The notes beneath the pieces were generated by a model. That model made no database searches. It was not told the DNA's origin and saw only the letters and a program-made list of their open reading frames with translations. A program made the translations under genes and the position numbers. Below, piece after piece: positions 49,592 through 58,093 of a stretch of 64,000 nucleotides of DNA (position 1 is the stretch's first letter; every line of letters starts with the position of its first letter). The stretch is from Collinsella sp. (GTDB lineage: Bacteria > Actinomycetota > Coriobacteriia > Coriobacteriales > Coriobacteriaceae): the NCBI GenBank assembly GCA_019425015.1, contig JAHYYJ010000001.1, positions 220,386 to 284,385 on the forward strand. The letters are read 5' to 3'.

Positions 49592-50530
49592 TTATTTAGC
49601 GGAGACCTTGCCGCTGGCGTCCTTGACGACCTTCATAGCAGAGACGGGGATAAAGCCCTGCTCCTCGACGAGCTTGCCCTGGACGTCGTCGGAAAGCATG
49701 AACTCCAGGAAGGCCTTGGTGGCCTCGTCGGCGTCCTTGGAGCAGTACATGTGCTCGGTCGCCCAGATCTTGAAGGAGTCGTCGGTGACGTTTGCGCTCT
49801 TGGGCTCCACGCCCTCGACCTTGATGGCGTTGAACTTGGAGTCGTCGAAGTGCGAGAAGTCGAGGTAGGAGATGGCATTGTCGGTGCTGCCCATCTGAGT
49901 CTGGACATCGCCGGACTTGTCGAGCTCGGCGTCGCCCTTAAAGTCGACGGCCTCGTCGCCAAAGACGGCGGCCTCGAAGGTGGCGCGGGTGCCGGAGCCG
50001 GCCTTGCGGTTGAGAACGACGATCTTGGCGTCGTCGCCGCCGACCTCCTTCCAGTTGGTGATCTGGCCGGAGAAGATACCCTTGAGCTGCTCGAGGGACA
50101 GGTCGTCGACCTTGACGTTCTTGGAGACGACGGGGCCCATGCCCACGACGGCGACCTCGTGGTCGACGAGGTTCTTGACCTGGTCGGCCTCGAGCTTGGT
50201 CTCGGCGAAGACGTCGGAGTTACCGATAGTGACGGTGCCGGCGGCGACAGCGGTCAGGCCCTTGCCCGAACCGTTACCCGAGCCAGAGACGGAGACGTCC
50301 GGGTTGGCATCCATGAACTTCTCGGCAGCAGTCTCGACGAGAGCCTGGAACGAGGAAGCGCCGTCGTAGGTCACCTCGCCCGAGACGGACTCGGCAGCAG
50401 CGGCGCTGCCCTCAGCAGCGGTGTTGGCGGCGTTGGAGCCGCCGCAACCAACGAGACCGAGACCGACGATGCTGGCAAGACCACCAGCGAGGCCGAGGAA
50501 CTGACGACGAGAATAAGCCTGATCGAGCAT
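49592..50530 (-). CDS. pstS: Phosphate-binding lipoprotein PstS (Tat signal)
   Basis: This 312-residue extracellular phosphate receptor has a signal peptide with twin arginines (SRRQFLGLAGG) and a lipobox LVGCGG with acceptor Cys29, so it is probably exported folded by Tat and then lipid-anchored. The mature part shows phosphate-site segments DGASSFQALV, GSGNGSGKGL and RKAGSGTRATFE. The start at 50530 has a GAAAGGAAG site. It is the first gene of pstSCAB. No PHO-box consensus was recognised upstream. Confidence 0.95.
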   Translation of the reverse strand: MLDQAYSRRQFLGLAGGLASIVGLGLVGCGGSNAANTAAEGSAAAAESVSGEVTYDGASSFQALVETAAEKFMDANPDVSVSGSGNGSGKGLTAVAAGTVTIGNSDVFAETKLEADQVKNLVDHEVAVVGMGPVVSKNVKVDDLSLEQLKGIFSGQITNWKEVGGDDAKIVVLNRKAGSGTRATFEAAVFGDEAVDFKGDAELDKSGDVQTQMGSTDNAISYLDFSHFDDSKFNAIKVEGVEPKSANVTDDSFKIWATEHMYCSKDADEATKAFLEFMLSDDVQGKLVEEQGFIPVSAMKVVKDASGKVSAK

Positions 50531-50732
50531 GATCTTCCTTTCATACATGCGACTCGCGGGCACCCTGCCCGCTTTGCTGTTTGGAAAGATACGGCCCCGA
50601 CCGGGCAGCGCCCGCGCCAACTGCGGTTTTTTACGGGCATCTGATAGACCCTTACCGCAAGCTCTGTCCAGCCTTTACAAACGGATAACAATCCCCACCC
50701 AAGCATGGCGCACCTTTTACACCAATAAAAAC

Positions 50733-50802
50733 AAAGTTGCGGTGAAATAGTTCCTGCTTGGCCATCAAATGGCCCATTTTAGGAACTATTCCACCGCAAC
50801 TT
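50733..50802. repeat. Palindromic repeat, GTTGCGGTG family, copy 2
   Basis: AAGTTGCGGTGAAATAGTTC and the complementary right arm pair over 22 bp with one mismatch. The inner GGCCATCAAATGGCC forms a second hairpin. It lies between the pstS promoter region and the peptidase gene. Confidence 0.8.
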
Positions 50803-50823
50803 AGATTGGGAAACCGCGAAACC

Positions 50824-52260
50824 TTAAAGCTCTAATTCATTCAAACGGAGGATCGCCACGATATAAATCTTGAGCGCCTGCTTGAGCTGTTCCTCGTTGG
50901 CGCACTCGTTGGGGCCGTGCATCTGGCCGCCCCACGCGGGCAGCTCCAGGCCGGTCTCCTCGGGGCCAAACGACACGGCGCGGGCAAAGTTGCGCGCGTA
51001 CGTGCCGCCGCCCATGGCAAAGGGCTCAGCATGCTTGCCCGTAAACTCGTTATAGGTATCGATAAGCGCCTTCACGGCCGGATCGTCGGCAGAGACCGAG
51101 AACGGCACCTTGGCACGACCCACACGGCACGTCACGCCAAAGCGGCCCACGAGCGGCTCGAGCTGCTCGCGGATGGTATCGGCACTCGTGCTGTCGGGGA
51201 AGCGCACGTCAATGACCTGCTCAATGTGGCCATCCACCACGCGGATGACGCCGGGGTTGCACGTGAGCGGGCCAAACGCCGCGTTCGTCGCATCGATTCC
51301 CAAGCCGCGACCATAGGCATCCGCGTGCACAAAGGCCAAGAATTTGACGAACTCGTGCTCGGCAGGCGTCAGCAAGCGCTCGTCACGGGCGCCAAACGTG
51401 TCCTCGGCCTCGCGCAGATACGCCACGATCAGACCGACGGCATTGATAGTGCCCTCGGGCATTGAAGCATGGCCACCAATACCGTGGGCGAAAATCTGCG
51501 CATGCCCGTTATCGAGTGCTGTGATCTCCAGGCGGTCAGCGTTCTCGACCGGGGCAGGCAGCTCATCGGCGGCAATCGCAAGCTCGCAAATAGACTGCGA
51601 CGGAATGGCGTTGCTCGCCTCGGCACCACTCCACGACACGATGCGCCCGCCGTCGATCTTGGAGCTCACAAACGTCGCCCCAAACTGACCCTTCTCGGCA
51701 TTGCAGACCGGGAACTCGGCATCGGGCGTAAACAGAAAGTCGGGGTTCGCGTGGTTCTCCAGATAATGGTGAACGTCGGACATGCCCACTTCCTCATCGC
51801 AGCCCAGCAGCGCGCGGAAGGTGTAGCGTGGGGTAATACCGTGCTTGAGCAGATAGGCACCGGCGTAGAGTGACAGCACGGCAGGACCCTTGTCGTCGAT
51901 AACGCCGCGGCCAAGCAGCCAGCCCTCGCGACGCTCCATCGCAAACGGGTCGGTGTTCCAGCCGGGGCCGGCGGGCACCACGTCCACATGGCAAATGGTC
52001 GCGAGCTGCTTGTCGCCGCGGCCCGGGATATCGGCAATGCCCACATAGCCCTCGTCGTCGCTCGTCTGGTAGCCGAGCTTTTGCGCAATGCCGAGCGCGC
52101 AATCGAGCGCGTCACGGACCGGGCGGCCAAACGGCGCGCCGGGCTCCGCATCGGCAGAAACTGCCACGGACGGATAACTCACCAGCTGCTCAATATCGGC
52201 GACGACATCCTCCCAGACCTCGTCGACATACTCAGCGACGCTCTGCTCCACCTGATTCAT
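50824..52260 (-). CDS. M20 family dipeptidase, PepV/Sapep-like
   Basis: This 478-residue zinc dipeptidase of the PepV group has ICHVDVVPAGPGW (His, Asp), LGRGVIDDKGPAVLS (bridging Asp), CDEEVGMSDV (catalytic Glu pair), FTPDAEFPV and late MHGPNE (His). The lid domain follows residue 200 or so. Members cleave dipeptides with broad specificity and aid peptide use. The start at 52260 has an AAGGAGG site. It is co-directional with the HAD gene upstream (54 bp gap). Confidence 0.92.
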   Translation of the reverse strand: MNQVEQSVAEYVDEVWEDVVADIEQLVSYPSVAVSADAEPGAPFGRPVRDALDCALGIAQKLGYQTSDDEGYVGIADIPGRGDKQLATICHVDVVPAGPGWNTDPFAMERREGWLLGRGVIDDKGPAVLSLYAGAYLLKHGITPRYTFRALLGCDEEVGMSDVHHYLENHANPDFLFTPDAEFPVCNAEKGQFGATFVSSKIDGGRIVSWSGAEASNAIPSQSICELAIAADELPAPVENADRLEITALDNGHAQIFAHGIGGHASMPEGTINAVGLIVAYLREAEDTFGARDERLLTPAEHEFVKFLAFVHADAYGRGLGIDATNAAFGPLTCNPGVIRVVDGHIEQVIDVRFPDSTSADTIREQLEPLVGRFGVTCRVGRAKVPFSVSADDPAVKALIDTYNEFTGKHAEPFAMGGGTYARNFARAVSFGPEETGLELPAWGGQMHGPNECANEEQLKQALKIYIVAILRLNELEL

Positions 52261-52314
52261 GGACGACCTCCTTACCAATGAGCGGCGAGCGTGCCCGCCC
52301 CTCACATCACATAC

Positions 52315-52977
52315 TTATATAGCGAAAAGTTTAGCAAGCTCGGCCACCGAGTGCACCACCGCATCGGCGCCCGCGGCCTCATGCTCACCCGGCGCCGCTG
52401 CGCCCGAATAGATGCCGACGCACGGCACGCCCATCGCGTGCGCGCCCTCCACATCGTTAAAACGGTCGCCAATCATCACGGCCTCGTCGGCAGTCGCGCC
52501 AAGCGCCGCCAGGGCGTCGCGGACCGAATCGGCCTTGGTCTCGCGTCCCTGAGGCGGATTCATGCCAACCACGGCTTCGAACTGGCAAAGCCCCAGCTCA
52601 TGCACCATGTCAATACACTTCGCCTCCATGCGAGACGTCGCCACGGCCATACGCTTGCCCTGGGCGGCCAGCCCGTCGAGCAGCTCGGGGATCCCATCGA
52701 ACACTGGGTACTCTTCCGGTCCTAGCTCGTCAAAAAAGGCACGGTACTCGTCGGCCACCACGAGAGCCTCCTCGCGCGTAAAGCCGTAAAAGTCGTGGAA
52801 GCTCTTCCACAGCGGAGGCCCGATCATGCGGCGCAGGTCACCCATCCGCGCCTCCGAAAACCCGCGCGCAGCCAGCGTCTTGCGCGTCGAGGTCATCACT
52901 GCCCGACCCGTATCGGCCACCGTGCCGTCAAAATCGAACAGCACAACCGGCCGCTCGCAAAGTTGCAATGCCGCCAT
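52315..52977 (-). CDS. HAD-superfamily hydrolase, phosphoglycolate-phosphatase-like
   Basis: This 220-residue protein has motif I VLFDFDGTVADTG, motif II ATSRMEAK, a Lys/Arg near ETKADSV and motif IV MIGDRFNDVEGA. A helical cap (residues about 25-90) follows motif I, as in the Gph/PGMB group. The substrate is not assigned. The start at 52977 has GAAGAGGGG upstream; an alternative ATG at 53010 is possible. The PepV-like gene lies downstream and may share its transcript. Confidence 0.9.
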   Translation of the reverse strand: MAALQLCERPVVLFDFDGTVADTGRAVMTSTRKTLAARGFSEARMGDLRRMIGPPLWKSFHDFYGFTREEALVVADEYRAFFDELGPEEYPVFDGIPELLDGLAAQGKRMAVATSRMEAKCIDMVHELGLCQFEAVVGMNPPQGRETKADSVRDALAALGATADEAVMIGDRFNDVEGAHAMGVPCVGIYSGAAAPGEHEAAGADAVVHSVAELAKLFAI

Positions 52978-53133
52978 CGGCACCCCTCTTCCCCAGTTGA
53001 TGATTTCCACACCACCGCTTCAAACTGTTGACTATTCAACAATTGAACCTAGCAATGTAGAGCAACTCCACTATACTTGTCGCACTTTGCTTTCAGAAGG
53101 CGGCGCTGCCGCGCCCCAACGAAAGGTGCAATT

Positions 53134-53994
53134 ATGTCTTTTGCCATCATAACCGACTCCACGTCGGACATCTCCCCCGCCCGCGCCCAAGAGCTCGGCA
53201 TTTACGTGATTCCGCTGCATGTGATTATCGAGGGCGAGGACCTGCTCGACCAGGTGCAGATTACCGCCGAGGAATACGTCACCCGCATGGCCGGCGCCGA
53301 GCAGTTGCCGCACACCTCGCAGCCGAGCGCCGGCGAGTTCAAGGCACTCTTTGACCGCATGCGCGCCGATGGCCACGATAACGCCATCTTCATCTCGCTG
53401 TGCAGCGAGTGGTCCGCCTGCTATTCCAACGCATGTCTGGTCGCCGAGACCCACGAGCTCGACGTGCGCTGCATCGATTCGCGCACAGGCTCGGGTGCCG
53501 AGGGCCTGCTGGTGGAGTACGCGCTCGCCATGCGCGAGGACGGTCGCAGCCTGGACGAGACCGAGGCGCAGATCCGCGCGACGCTACCCGACGCACACCT
53601 GCTGCTGATTCCTCGCACGCTCGAGAACCTGGTCAAAAACGGCCGCGCCCCCAAGCTCGCCGGCCAGCTGACGCAGATGCTCAACATTCGCCTGGCCGTT
53701 TCGCCGGAGTGGAAATCGGGCGAGATCAAGGCCATCAAAAAGGGCCGCGGTGCCAAGCGCATCGTTGCGAACACCATGGCCGATTGCCTCGCATTTTTGG
53801 CGGAGCATCCGGGCTCAAGCGTGCGCGTGCTCACGACCGGCGCCGCCGAGGAGCAGGAGCTCGTCAGCCAGGCGCTCGCGGGCCAGGACTACGCCGATGC
53901 CGGCACCGGCCCCATCGGCTGCACCATCGCCACCCACGTAGGCGTCGACGCCATCGCCATCAGCTACTGCCCCCGCTACCAACCTGCCAATTAG
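53134..53994 (+). CDS. DegV family fatty-acid-binding protein, second copy
   Basis: This 286-residue protein begins MSFAIITDSTSDISP and has HTSQPSAGEF (about 75) and the later helical domain ending IAISYCPRYQPAN. It is diverged from the DegV at 17331 but shares the whole layout. The fatty-acid binding role is inferred from the family. The ATG at 53134 has a GAAAGGTG site. Its stop codon lies inside a small hairpin (53981-54017). Confidence 0.92.
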   Translation: MSFAIITDSTSDISPARAQELGIYVIPLHVIIEGEDLLDQVQITAEEYVTRMAGAEQLPHTSQPSAGEFKALFDRMRADGHDNAIFISLCSEWSACYSNACLVAETHELDVRCIDSRTGSGAEGLLVEYALAMREDGRSLDETEAQIRATLPDAHLLLIPRTLENLVKNGRAPKLAGQLTQMLNIRLAVSPEWKSGEIKAIKKGRGAKRIVANTMADCLAFLAEHPGSSVRVLTTGAAEEQELVSQALAGQDYADAGTGPIGCTIATHVGVDAIAISYCPRYQPAN

Positions 53995-54017
53995 GGACAG
54001 GTTTATTTTGGCAGGTT
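53981..54017. repeat. Small hairpin with GGGACAGG loop spanning the DegV stop codon
   Basis: AACCTGCCAA and TTGGCAGGTT pair perfectly around TTAGGGACAGGTTTATT. The loop GGGACAGG is shared with the ACCACCACAAAGG repeats although the stem is different. Confidence 0.6.
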
Positions 54018-54119
54018 TTATCTGGGCAAACGTTAAACGGTAACAAGGCTTGCCTGGCAAGATCGGACATGCCAAAGCCGTCGAACAACCGAAGTACACC
54101 CAGCCACAACAAAGCCATC

Positions 54120-54160
54120 ACGCCGACGCGCCGCAACTCAAGGCGCGCCGGCGTCTTTTT
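54120..54160 (+). terminator. Intrinsic terminator after degV
   Basis: ACGCCGACGCGCC and GGCGCGCCGGCGT form the stem with one mismatch, followed by CTTTTT. Confidence 0.85.
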
Positions 54161-54163
54161 AGG

Positions 54164-54229
54164 AGTCGCGGCGGAAAAGGGGCCGTTTTAGCCAAAAGGC
54201 CGCGAAACGCTTCCCATTACGCCGCAACT
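54164..54229. repeat. Palindromic repeat, GTTGCGGTG family, copy 3 (left flank of primase-helicase locus)
   Basis: The arms AGTCGCGGCGGAAAAGGGG and the TTCCCATTACGCCGCAACT side pair imperfectly. The centre GGGGCCGTTTTAGCCAAAAG then GCCGCGAA is nearly identical to 57717-57747 on the other side of the locus. Confidence 0.65.
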
Positions 54230-54297
54230 TCATTGCCGCCCAACCAGCCAATCGAGAAATTGGCGGCGATCGATGCTTTGTCCAACCCCCTTGCGAT

Positions 54298-54527
54298 ACC
54301 CTCTGGGCAAAAAATGGCAAATATGAGTACTGTTACCAGTTTAGTAACAGCGCAATCTGGCTGAATTTGCCATCTTCTGTCAATTCCGAGCGTCATAAAG
54401 TCCCGAATCGTCATATTTAGAGGGTTGATTCTATCCAATCCGAATCGATTGGTCTTAAATACTTTCCAGATGATATGTTACTGCTCAAACCACAGTACTC
54501 ATATTTACCATTTTTTGCCCACAGGGT
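54298..54527. repeat. 230 bp element with 36 bp terminal inverted repeats
   Basis: The left end (54298-54333, ACCCTCTGGGCAAAAAATGG onward) and right end (54492-54527) are complementary at 34 of 36 positions. Weaker complementarity (AGTAACA, ATCTGG) continues inward, so the whole element can fold into one long hairpin. There is no coding capacity. It fits a MITE-like element or a large regulatory structure. Confidence 0.7.
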
Positions 54528-54707
54528 CTATTCGAGGATAGTTTCCTGCGCCTCCAGCCCACCTCATGGCCGCCAAAACCCATTCAGCAACAGCTACCGC
54601 ACATTTTGACACCAGCCAAACACCACTCACGGAGGTGTACTCCGCTATCGCCGAACCAAAATCAGAGTCGAGTCCCTTAAAAATCAAAATAACGTACCCT
54701 CATTTCA

Positions 54708-57700
54708 ATGAACTCCGACAAGAACGGCATTTACATGAGCACCGTCACGCATCAATACGCCCTCATCGGGGGCACGCTATTCCAATTCAAGAAAACCGTC
54801 GCCCATGTATCGGAGCCGCACAGCCAAATCGTCATCTGCGGCAACGGTCCAGACATCTGTTACGCAACACTGGAAGAATGGGAGAAAGCTGGCGAATCTT
54901 TCGATAGACGGGCACAGGTCGAGGGAATCGTCACCAGTGCGAGCACAGCGCGCGACAAATTGGAACTCTTTCGCAATCTCTTTACTGGCCGCAAAGATGT
55001 TTACGCTCATGGGTACCGCAGAAAAGACGGGGGAATCGGCTATACACCAGCCTGCGCAAATGAGTGGAAGGCAGGCATTTGCCCCAAACTAAATCGTCAG
55101 AAAACCAAATGCGCGGAATGCGGCAACCGCATCTTCCCCGAGCTGAGCGATGCCACGATCATCGCCCATTTCAAAGGCAACGACGACAGGCTCCGAGACG
55201 TCATAGGTCAATACGTTCTCGATAGTGACAGCAACACAAAAGTCCTGGTCATCGACTTTGACGGATCCGATTGGAAAGAAGCGACAAACGCCATTCGGCT
55301 TGTCGCAAAAAACCATGGAATCGATGCTGCAGTCGAGCGATCGAGATCAGGTAACGGCGCACATGTCTGGTTTTTCTTCCTAGAGCTCACCAGCGCAAAG
55401 ATCGCACGAGAATTTGGAAGCAGCCTTATCACCGAAGCGGCGGCGCTCAACAAGACAATCACCTTTGAAGCTTTTGACCGGATGCTGCCCGCGCAGTCCA
55501 CCATTCCTGAGGGCGGCTTCGGAAATCTCATAGCACTGCCTTTTCAAGGAAAAGCGCAGCGAAAAGGGAACAGTGTATTTGTTGACGAGCAATTTGAGCC
55601 CTTTCCCGATCAATGGCTTTACCTTTCGCAAATTCAGCTGATTCCACATGCAACGGTGCAAAATCTGATCGAAAGCATCGACAATAAACCGCATGGAATA
55701 TCAGCTGCAGTGGCGGGAAACACCGCCGCGCCACATTCTCAGAGGCCGCGAAAGCGGCTTCCGCTCGCGCCGCAGGACTTCCCGTCATCGCTACCCGTCA
55801 CGCAAGCCGATATGCTCTACATAACCGAAAAATCTCTGAGCCCGGCCGCCCAGATGGAGGTTCGCAGGCTTGCAACATTTGCCAACCCGGAATTCTTCCG
55901 TGCCCAATCAATGCACCAATCGGTATTCGGCAAACCGCGGTACATAGACCTCAGCGAACTTAGAGATGGCTGCGTTGCGATTCCCAGAGGCTGTAAAGCA
56001 CAACTCGAGCGGCTGCTTCAAGAAGCCGGCGCTTCTGCTCACTATTCAGACAAGCGCATGTCGGGCAATCCAATTGTGATGACATTTAAAGGGGCTCTTC
56101 GCCCTGAACAGCAAATTGCCGCCGAACAGATGCTCAACTGTGAAGACGGGATCATGTCCGCGCCGACGGGTTTCGGGAAAACCGTCATTGGAGCCTATCT
56201 TATTGCTGCCATCGGTCTTCCAACGCTTGTCATCGTTCCCAAGACTGCGCTCATTGCCCAATGGAAATCCCAGCTCGAACGGTTTATCGACATTACGGAT
56301 AACAGAAAGCCAGTTCGAACCCCAAAAGGACGAATCAGTAAAAGGCAGCCTCCGCTCATTGGCCAAATCGGAGGAGGCAAAACCGCCATAAGCCATCTCA
56401 TCGACATTGCTTCATTCCAGTCTTTGTCCAGCAAGGACCCCCAGACCGGAGAACCAATAGCCAAGGAGTTCGTTCGTGATTACGGCCTCATCATCTGTGA
56501 TGAATGTCACCATGCAGCCGCACCACAGCTTGAGCTCGTCCTCAAGTCCGCTCCAGCCAAATATGTATACGGCCTTTCCGCGACGCCCGAACGCTCGGAC
56601 GGACTCACGCGAGCACTCTCAATGCTCTGCGGCCCGCTTCGCCATGTCATTGATCCAAAAACGCAAGCAATCCAACAGGGAATTCAGCGCGTTGTTAGGC
56701 CGCGTTTTACCGGAGTTCGACTACCCGCCTACGAACCAGGGGCGTCCTTTAATCAAGTTCTCGATCTCCTGTGTGCGCACACAGCGAGAAACGAAGCGAT
56801 TGTCGACGATGCCCTCGAGACCGCGTCAAACGGTCGACATCCGCTTGTGCTATCCAAAAGGAAAAAACATGCCGAAGAGCTATGTAGGCTGCTTCAAAGC
56901 CGCGGACACGAACCTATACTCTTAACCGGAGAAATCGACGCCAAAGAAAGAAAGGCAATACTGAACAGCCTTCCCGGCTTCGAGCATGAGCATCGAATTA
57001 TCATCGCAACCGAAAGCCTTCTGAGCGAGGGTTTCGACCTGTCTTACCTTGACACTCTGCTCATTGCCACACCGATATCTTGGGACGGCAGCATAACGCA
57101 GCAGGCAGGCAGACTACATAGAAGTCACGAGGGCAAGCAGCGGGTTGAGATATTCGACTATGTTGATTTGTCGATACCCATGCTCGCGCGTATGTACCAG
57201 AAGAGACTCAAGACCTACGCAAAGCTAGGGTATGAAGTCTTTGCAGCAAATGACAACAAACGGGCCGATCAAAACATCCTCGTTAGGCCGGCAAAGGCCG
57301 TGGAGGCCTTAGCGGATGACATCGCGCGCGCAACGAAAAGCAGTTTTATTGCCGCGCCCTACGCATCCGCTGCATGCCTCGCAAAGCTCGCTGCCGTACT
57401 CACAGGCGCCGCCGCCCGTGGGATTGCCCTTGAGATTTTAATTGCCTCGACTCCGCACAATGACGTGAAAGCGATTTTTACCGAGATAAACGTCGACTAT
57501 TCCATCAAAGACGAAGGGCGCCTGCGCGCGTCAGTAATTGACGAGGAAACCGTCTGGTACGGAACCATTCCATTACTGGCCTTTCCTAAGAAAGAGGACT
57601 GCAGCATCCGTTTCAAAAGCAGCGAAGTTGCAGCCGAGCTTTTAAGCGAAATCCAGCGAAGAGGAGAACCGGAGGTCGCAGCCACGAACGGGACGTCTCC

Positions 57701-57719
57701 AACAGTTACGGTGGAATAG
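54708..57719 (+). CDS. Primase-helicase fusion protein, TOTE-type AEP domain
   Basis: This 1003-residue protein has an N-terminal archaeo-eukaryotic primase-like domain: a cysteine cluster (ICPKLNRQKTKCAEC, about 125), VIDFDGSDW (D-x-D, about 181) and RSRSGNGAHVWFFF (His, about 217). A superfamily 2 helicase follows with APTGFGKTVIG (about 484), ICDECHHAAAP (about 597), GLSATPERSDG (about 621) and QQAGRLHRSHEGKQ (about 797). The last 130 residues resemble a PLD-like nuclease fold, but the H-x-K site is replaced (RLRASVIDEETVWYG). NCBI-style annotation places such AEP domains in the TOTE conflict-system family. A defence role is inference. AT-richer than its neighbours. The start is uncertain (54708 or 54735). 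Confidence 0.85.
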   Translation: MNSDKNGIYMSTVTHQYALIGGTLFQFKKTVAHVSEPHSQIVICGNGPDICYATLEEWEKAGESFDRRAQVEGIVTSASTARDKLELFRNLFTGRKDVYAHGYRRKDGGIGYTPACANEWKAGICPKLNRQKTKCAECGNRIFPELSDATIIAHFKGNDDRLRDVIGQYVLDSDSNTKVLVIDFDGSDWKEATNAIRLVAKNHGIDAAVERSRSGNGAHVWFFFLELTSAKIAREFGSSLITEAAALNKTITFEAFDRMLPAQSTIPEGGFGNLIALPFQGKAQRKGNSVFVDEQFEPFPDQWLYLSQIQLIPHATVQNLIESIDNKPHGISAAVAGNTAAPHSQRPRKRLPLAPQDFPSSLPVTQADMLYITEKSLSPAAQMEVRRLATFANPEFFRAQSMHQSVFGKPRYIDLSELRDGCVAIPRGCKAQLERLLQEAGASAHYSDKRMSGNPIVMTFKGALRPEQQIAAEQMLNCEDGIMSAPTGFGKTVIGAYLIAAIGLPTLVIVPKTALIAQWKSQLERFIDITDNRKPVRTPKGRISKRQPPLIGQIGGGKTAISHLIDIASFQSLSSKDPQTGEPIAKEFVRDYGLIICDECHHAAAPQLELVLKSAPAKYVYGLSATPERSDGLTRALSMLCGPLRHVIDPKTQAIQQGIQRVVRPRFTGVRLPAYEPGASFNQVLDLLCAHTARNEAIVDDALETASNGRHPLVLSKRKKHAEELCRLLQSRGHEPILLTGEIDAKERKAILNSLPGFEHEHRIIIATESLLSEGFDLSYLDTLLIATPISWDGSITQQAGRLHRSHEGKQRVEIFDYVDLSIPMLARMYQKRLKTYAKLGYEVFAANDNKRADQNILVRPAKAVEALADDIARATKSSFIAAPYASAACLAKLAAVLTGAAARGIALEILIASTPHNDVKAIFTEINVDYSIKDEGRLRASVIDEETVWYGTIPLLAFPKKEDCSIRFKSSEVAAELLSEIQRRGEPEVAATNGTSPTVTVE

Positions 57720-57765
57720 GGGCCGTTTTTGGCCAATCGGCCGCGAATCAATCCCTATCCCCTGC
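57704..57765. repeat. Palindromic repeat, GTTGCGGTG family, copy 4 (right flank of primase-helicase locus)
   Basis: AGTTACGGTGGAATAGGG begins inside the last codons of the primase-helicase gene and includes its TAG stop. The centre AGGGGCCGTTTTTGGCCAAT then CGGCCGCGAA matches copy 3. The right arm CCCTAT pairs with ATAGGG. Confidence 0.6.
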
Positions 57766-57782
57766 GAATCATAAGCGAGCAA

Positions 57783-58091
57783 TCAGCCCTGCGGGCCCTG
57801 AAACAGCTCCTCATGCGAGCCCATTCTGACCAGTCGGATCACAGGATTAGTCTTATACGGCAAGTAGAGCACGACCACATCGACCAAGCCATCGGATAGA
57901 TGGAAATCGATGTGGCCGTTGTAGTTTCCGCCCGGGTTTGAAAGCTCATGGGCGCCATATTCCGCGGGAAGCGAGCCGCGAGCTGCAAGCTCTGCGACCG
58001 CCGCCCTAAACTCGGTTTTTAACTGCGGATGCATGCGCATCGTTCGTTTGTAGTCCGCCTTAAATTGAGCCTCGACTTTAATCTCGAACAT
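57783..58091 (-). CDS. YafQ/RelE-type mRNA-interferase toxin
   Basis: This 102-residue protein follows the YafQ layout: FKADYKRTMRMHP near the N-terminus, a helix LKTEFRAAVAELAARGSLP, HELSNPGGNYNGHIDFHLS and the C-terminal LVRMGSHEELFQ with the catalytic-type His. YafQ toxins cut mRNA on the ribosome. The gene begins two bases after the antitoxin stop, so the pair is one operon in the usual antitoxin-first order. Confidence 0.9.
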   Translation of the reverse strand: MFEIKVEAQFKADYKRTMRMHPQLKTEFRAAVAELAARGSLPAEYGAHELSNPGGNYNGHIDFHLSDGLVDVVVLYLPYKTNPVIRLVRMGSHEELFQGPQG

Positions 58092-58093
58092 CG

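Larger units (their letters stand above)
53995..54707. other. AT-rich, repeat-rich gap before the primase-helicase gene
   Basis: This 713 bp gap holds a terminator (54120), a GTTGCGGTG-family palindrome (54164) and a 230 bp inverted-repeat element (54298). The remaining 180 bp before the primase-helicase gene has no recognised promoter. No gene is credible here. Confidence 0.7.

Noticed and set aside
48545..50644. 699-codon open frame opposite pstC and pstS
   Set aside because: It is antisense to the pst operon, with low-complexity composition and no family features.
54298..54527. Insertion sequence upstream of the primase-helicase gene
   Set aside because: The inverted repeats enclose no transposase and no coding capacity, so it is listed only as a repeat element.
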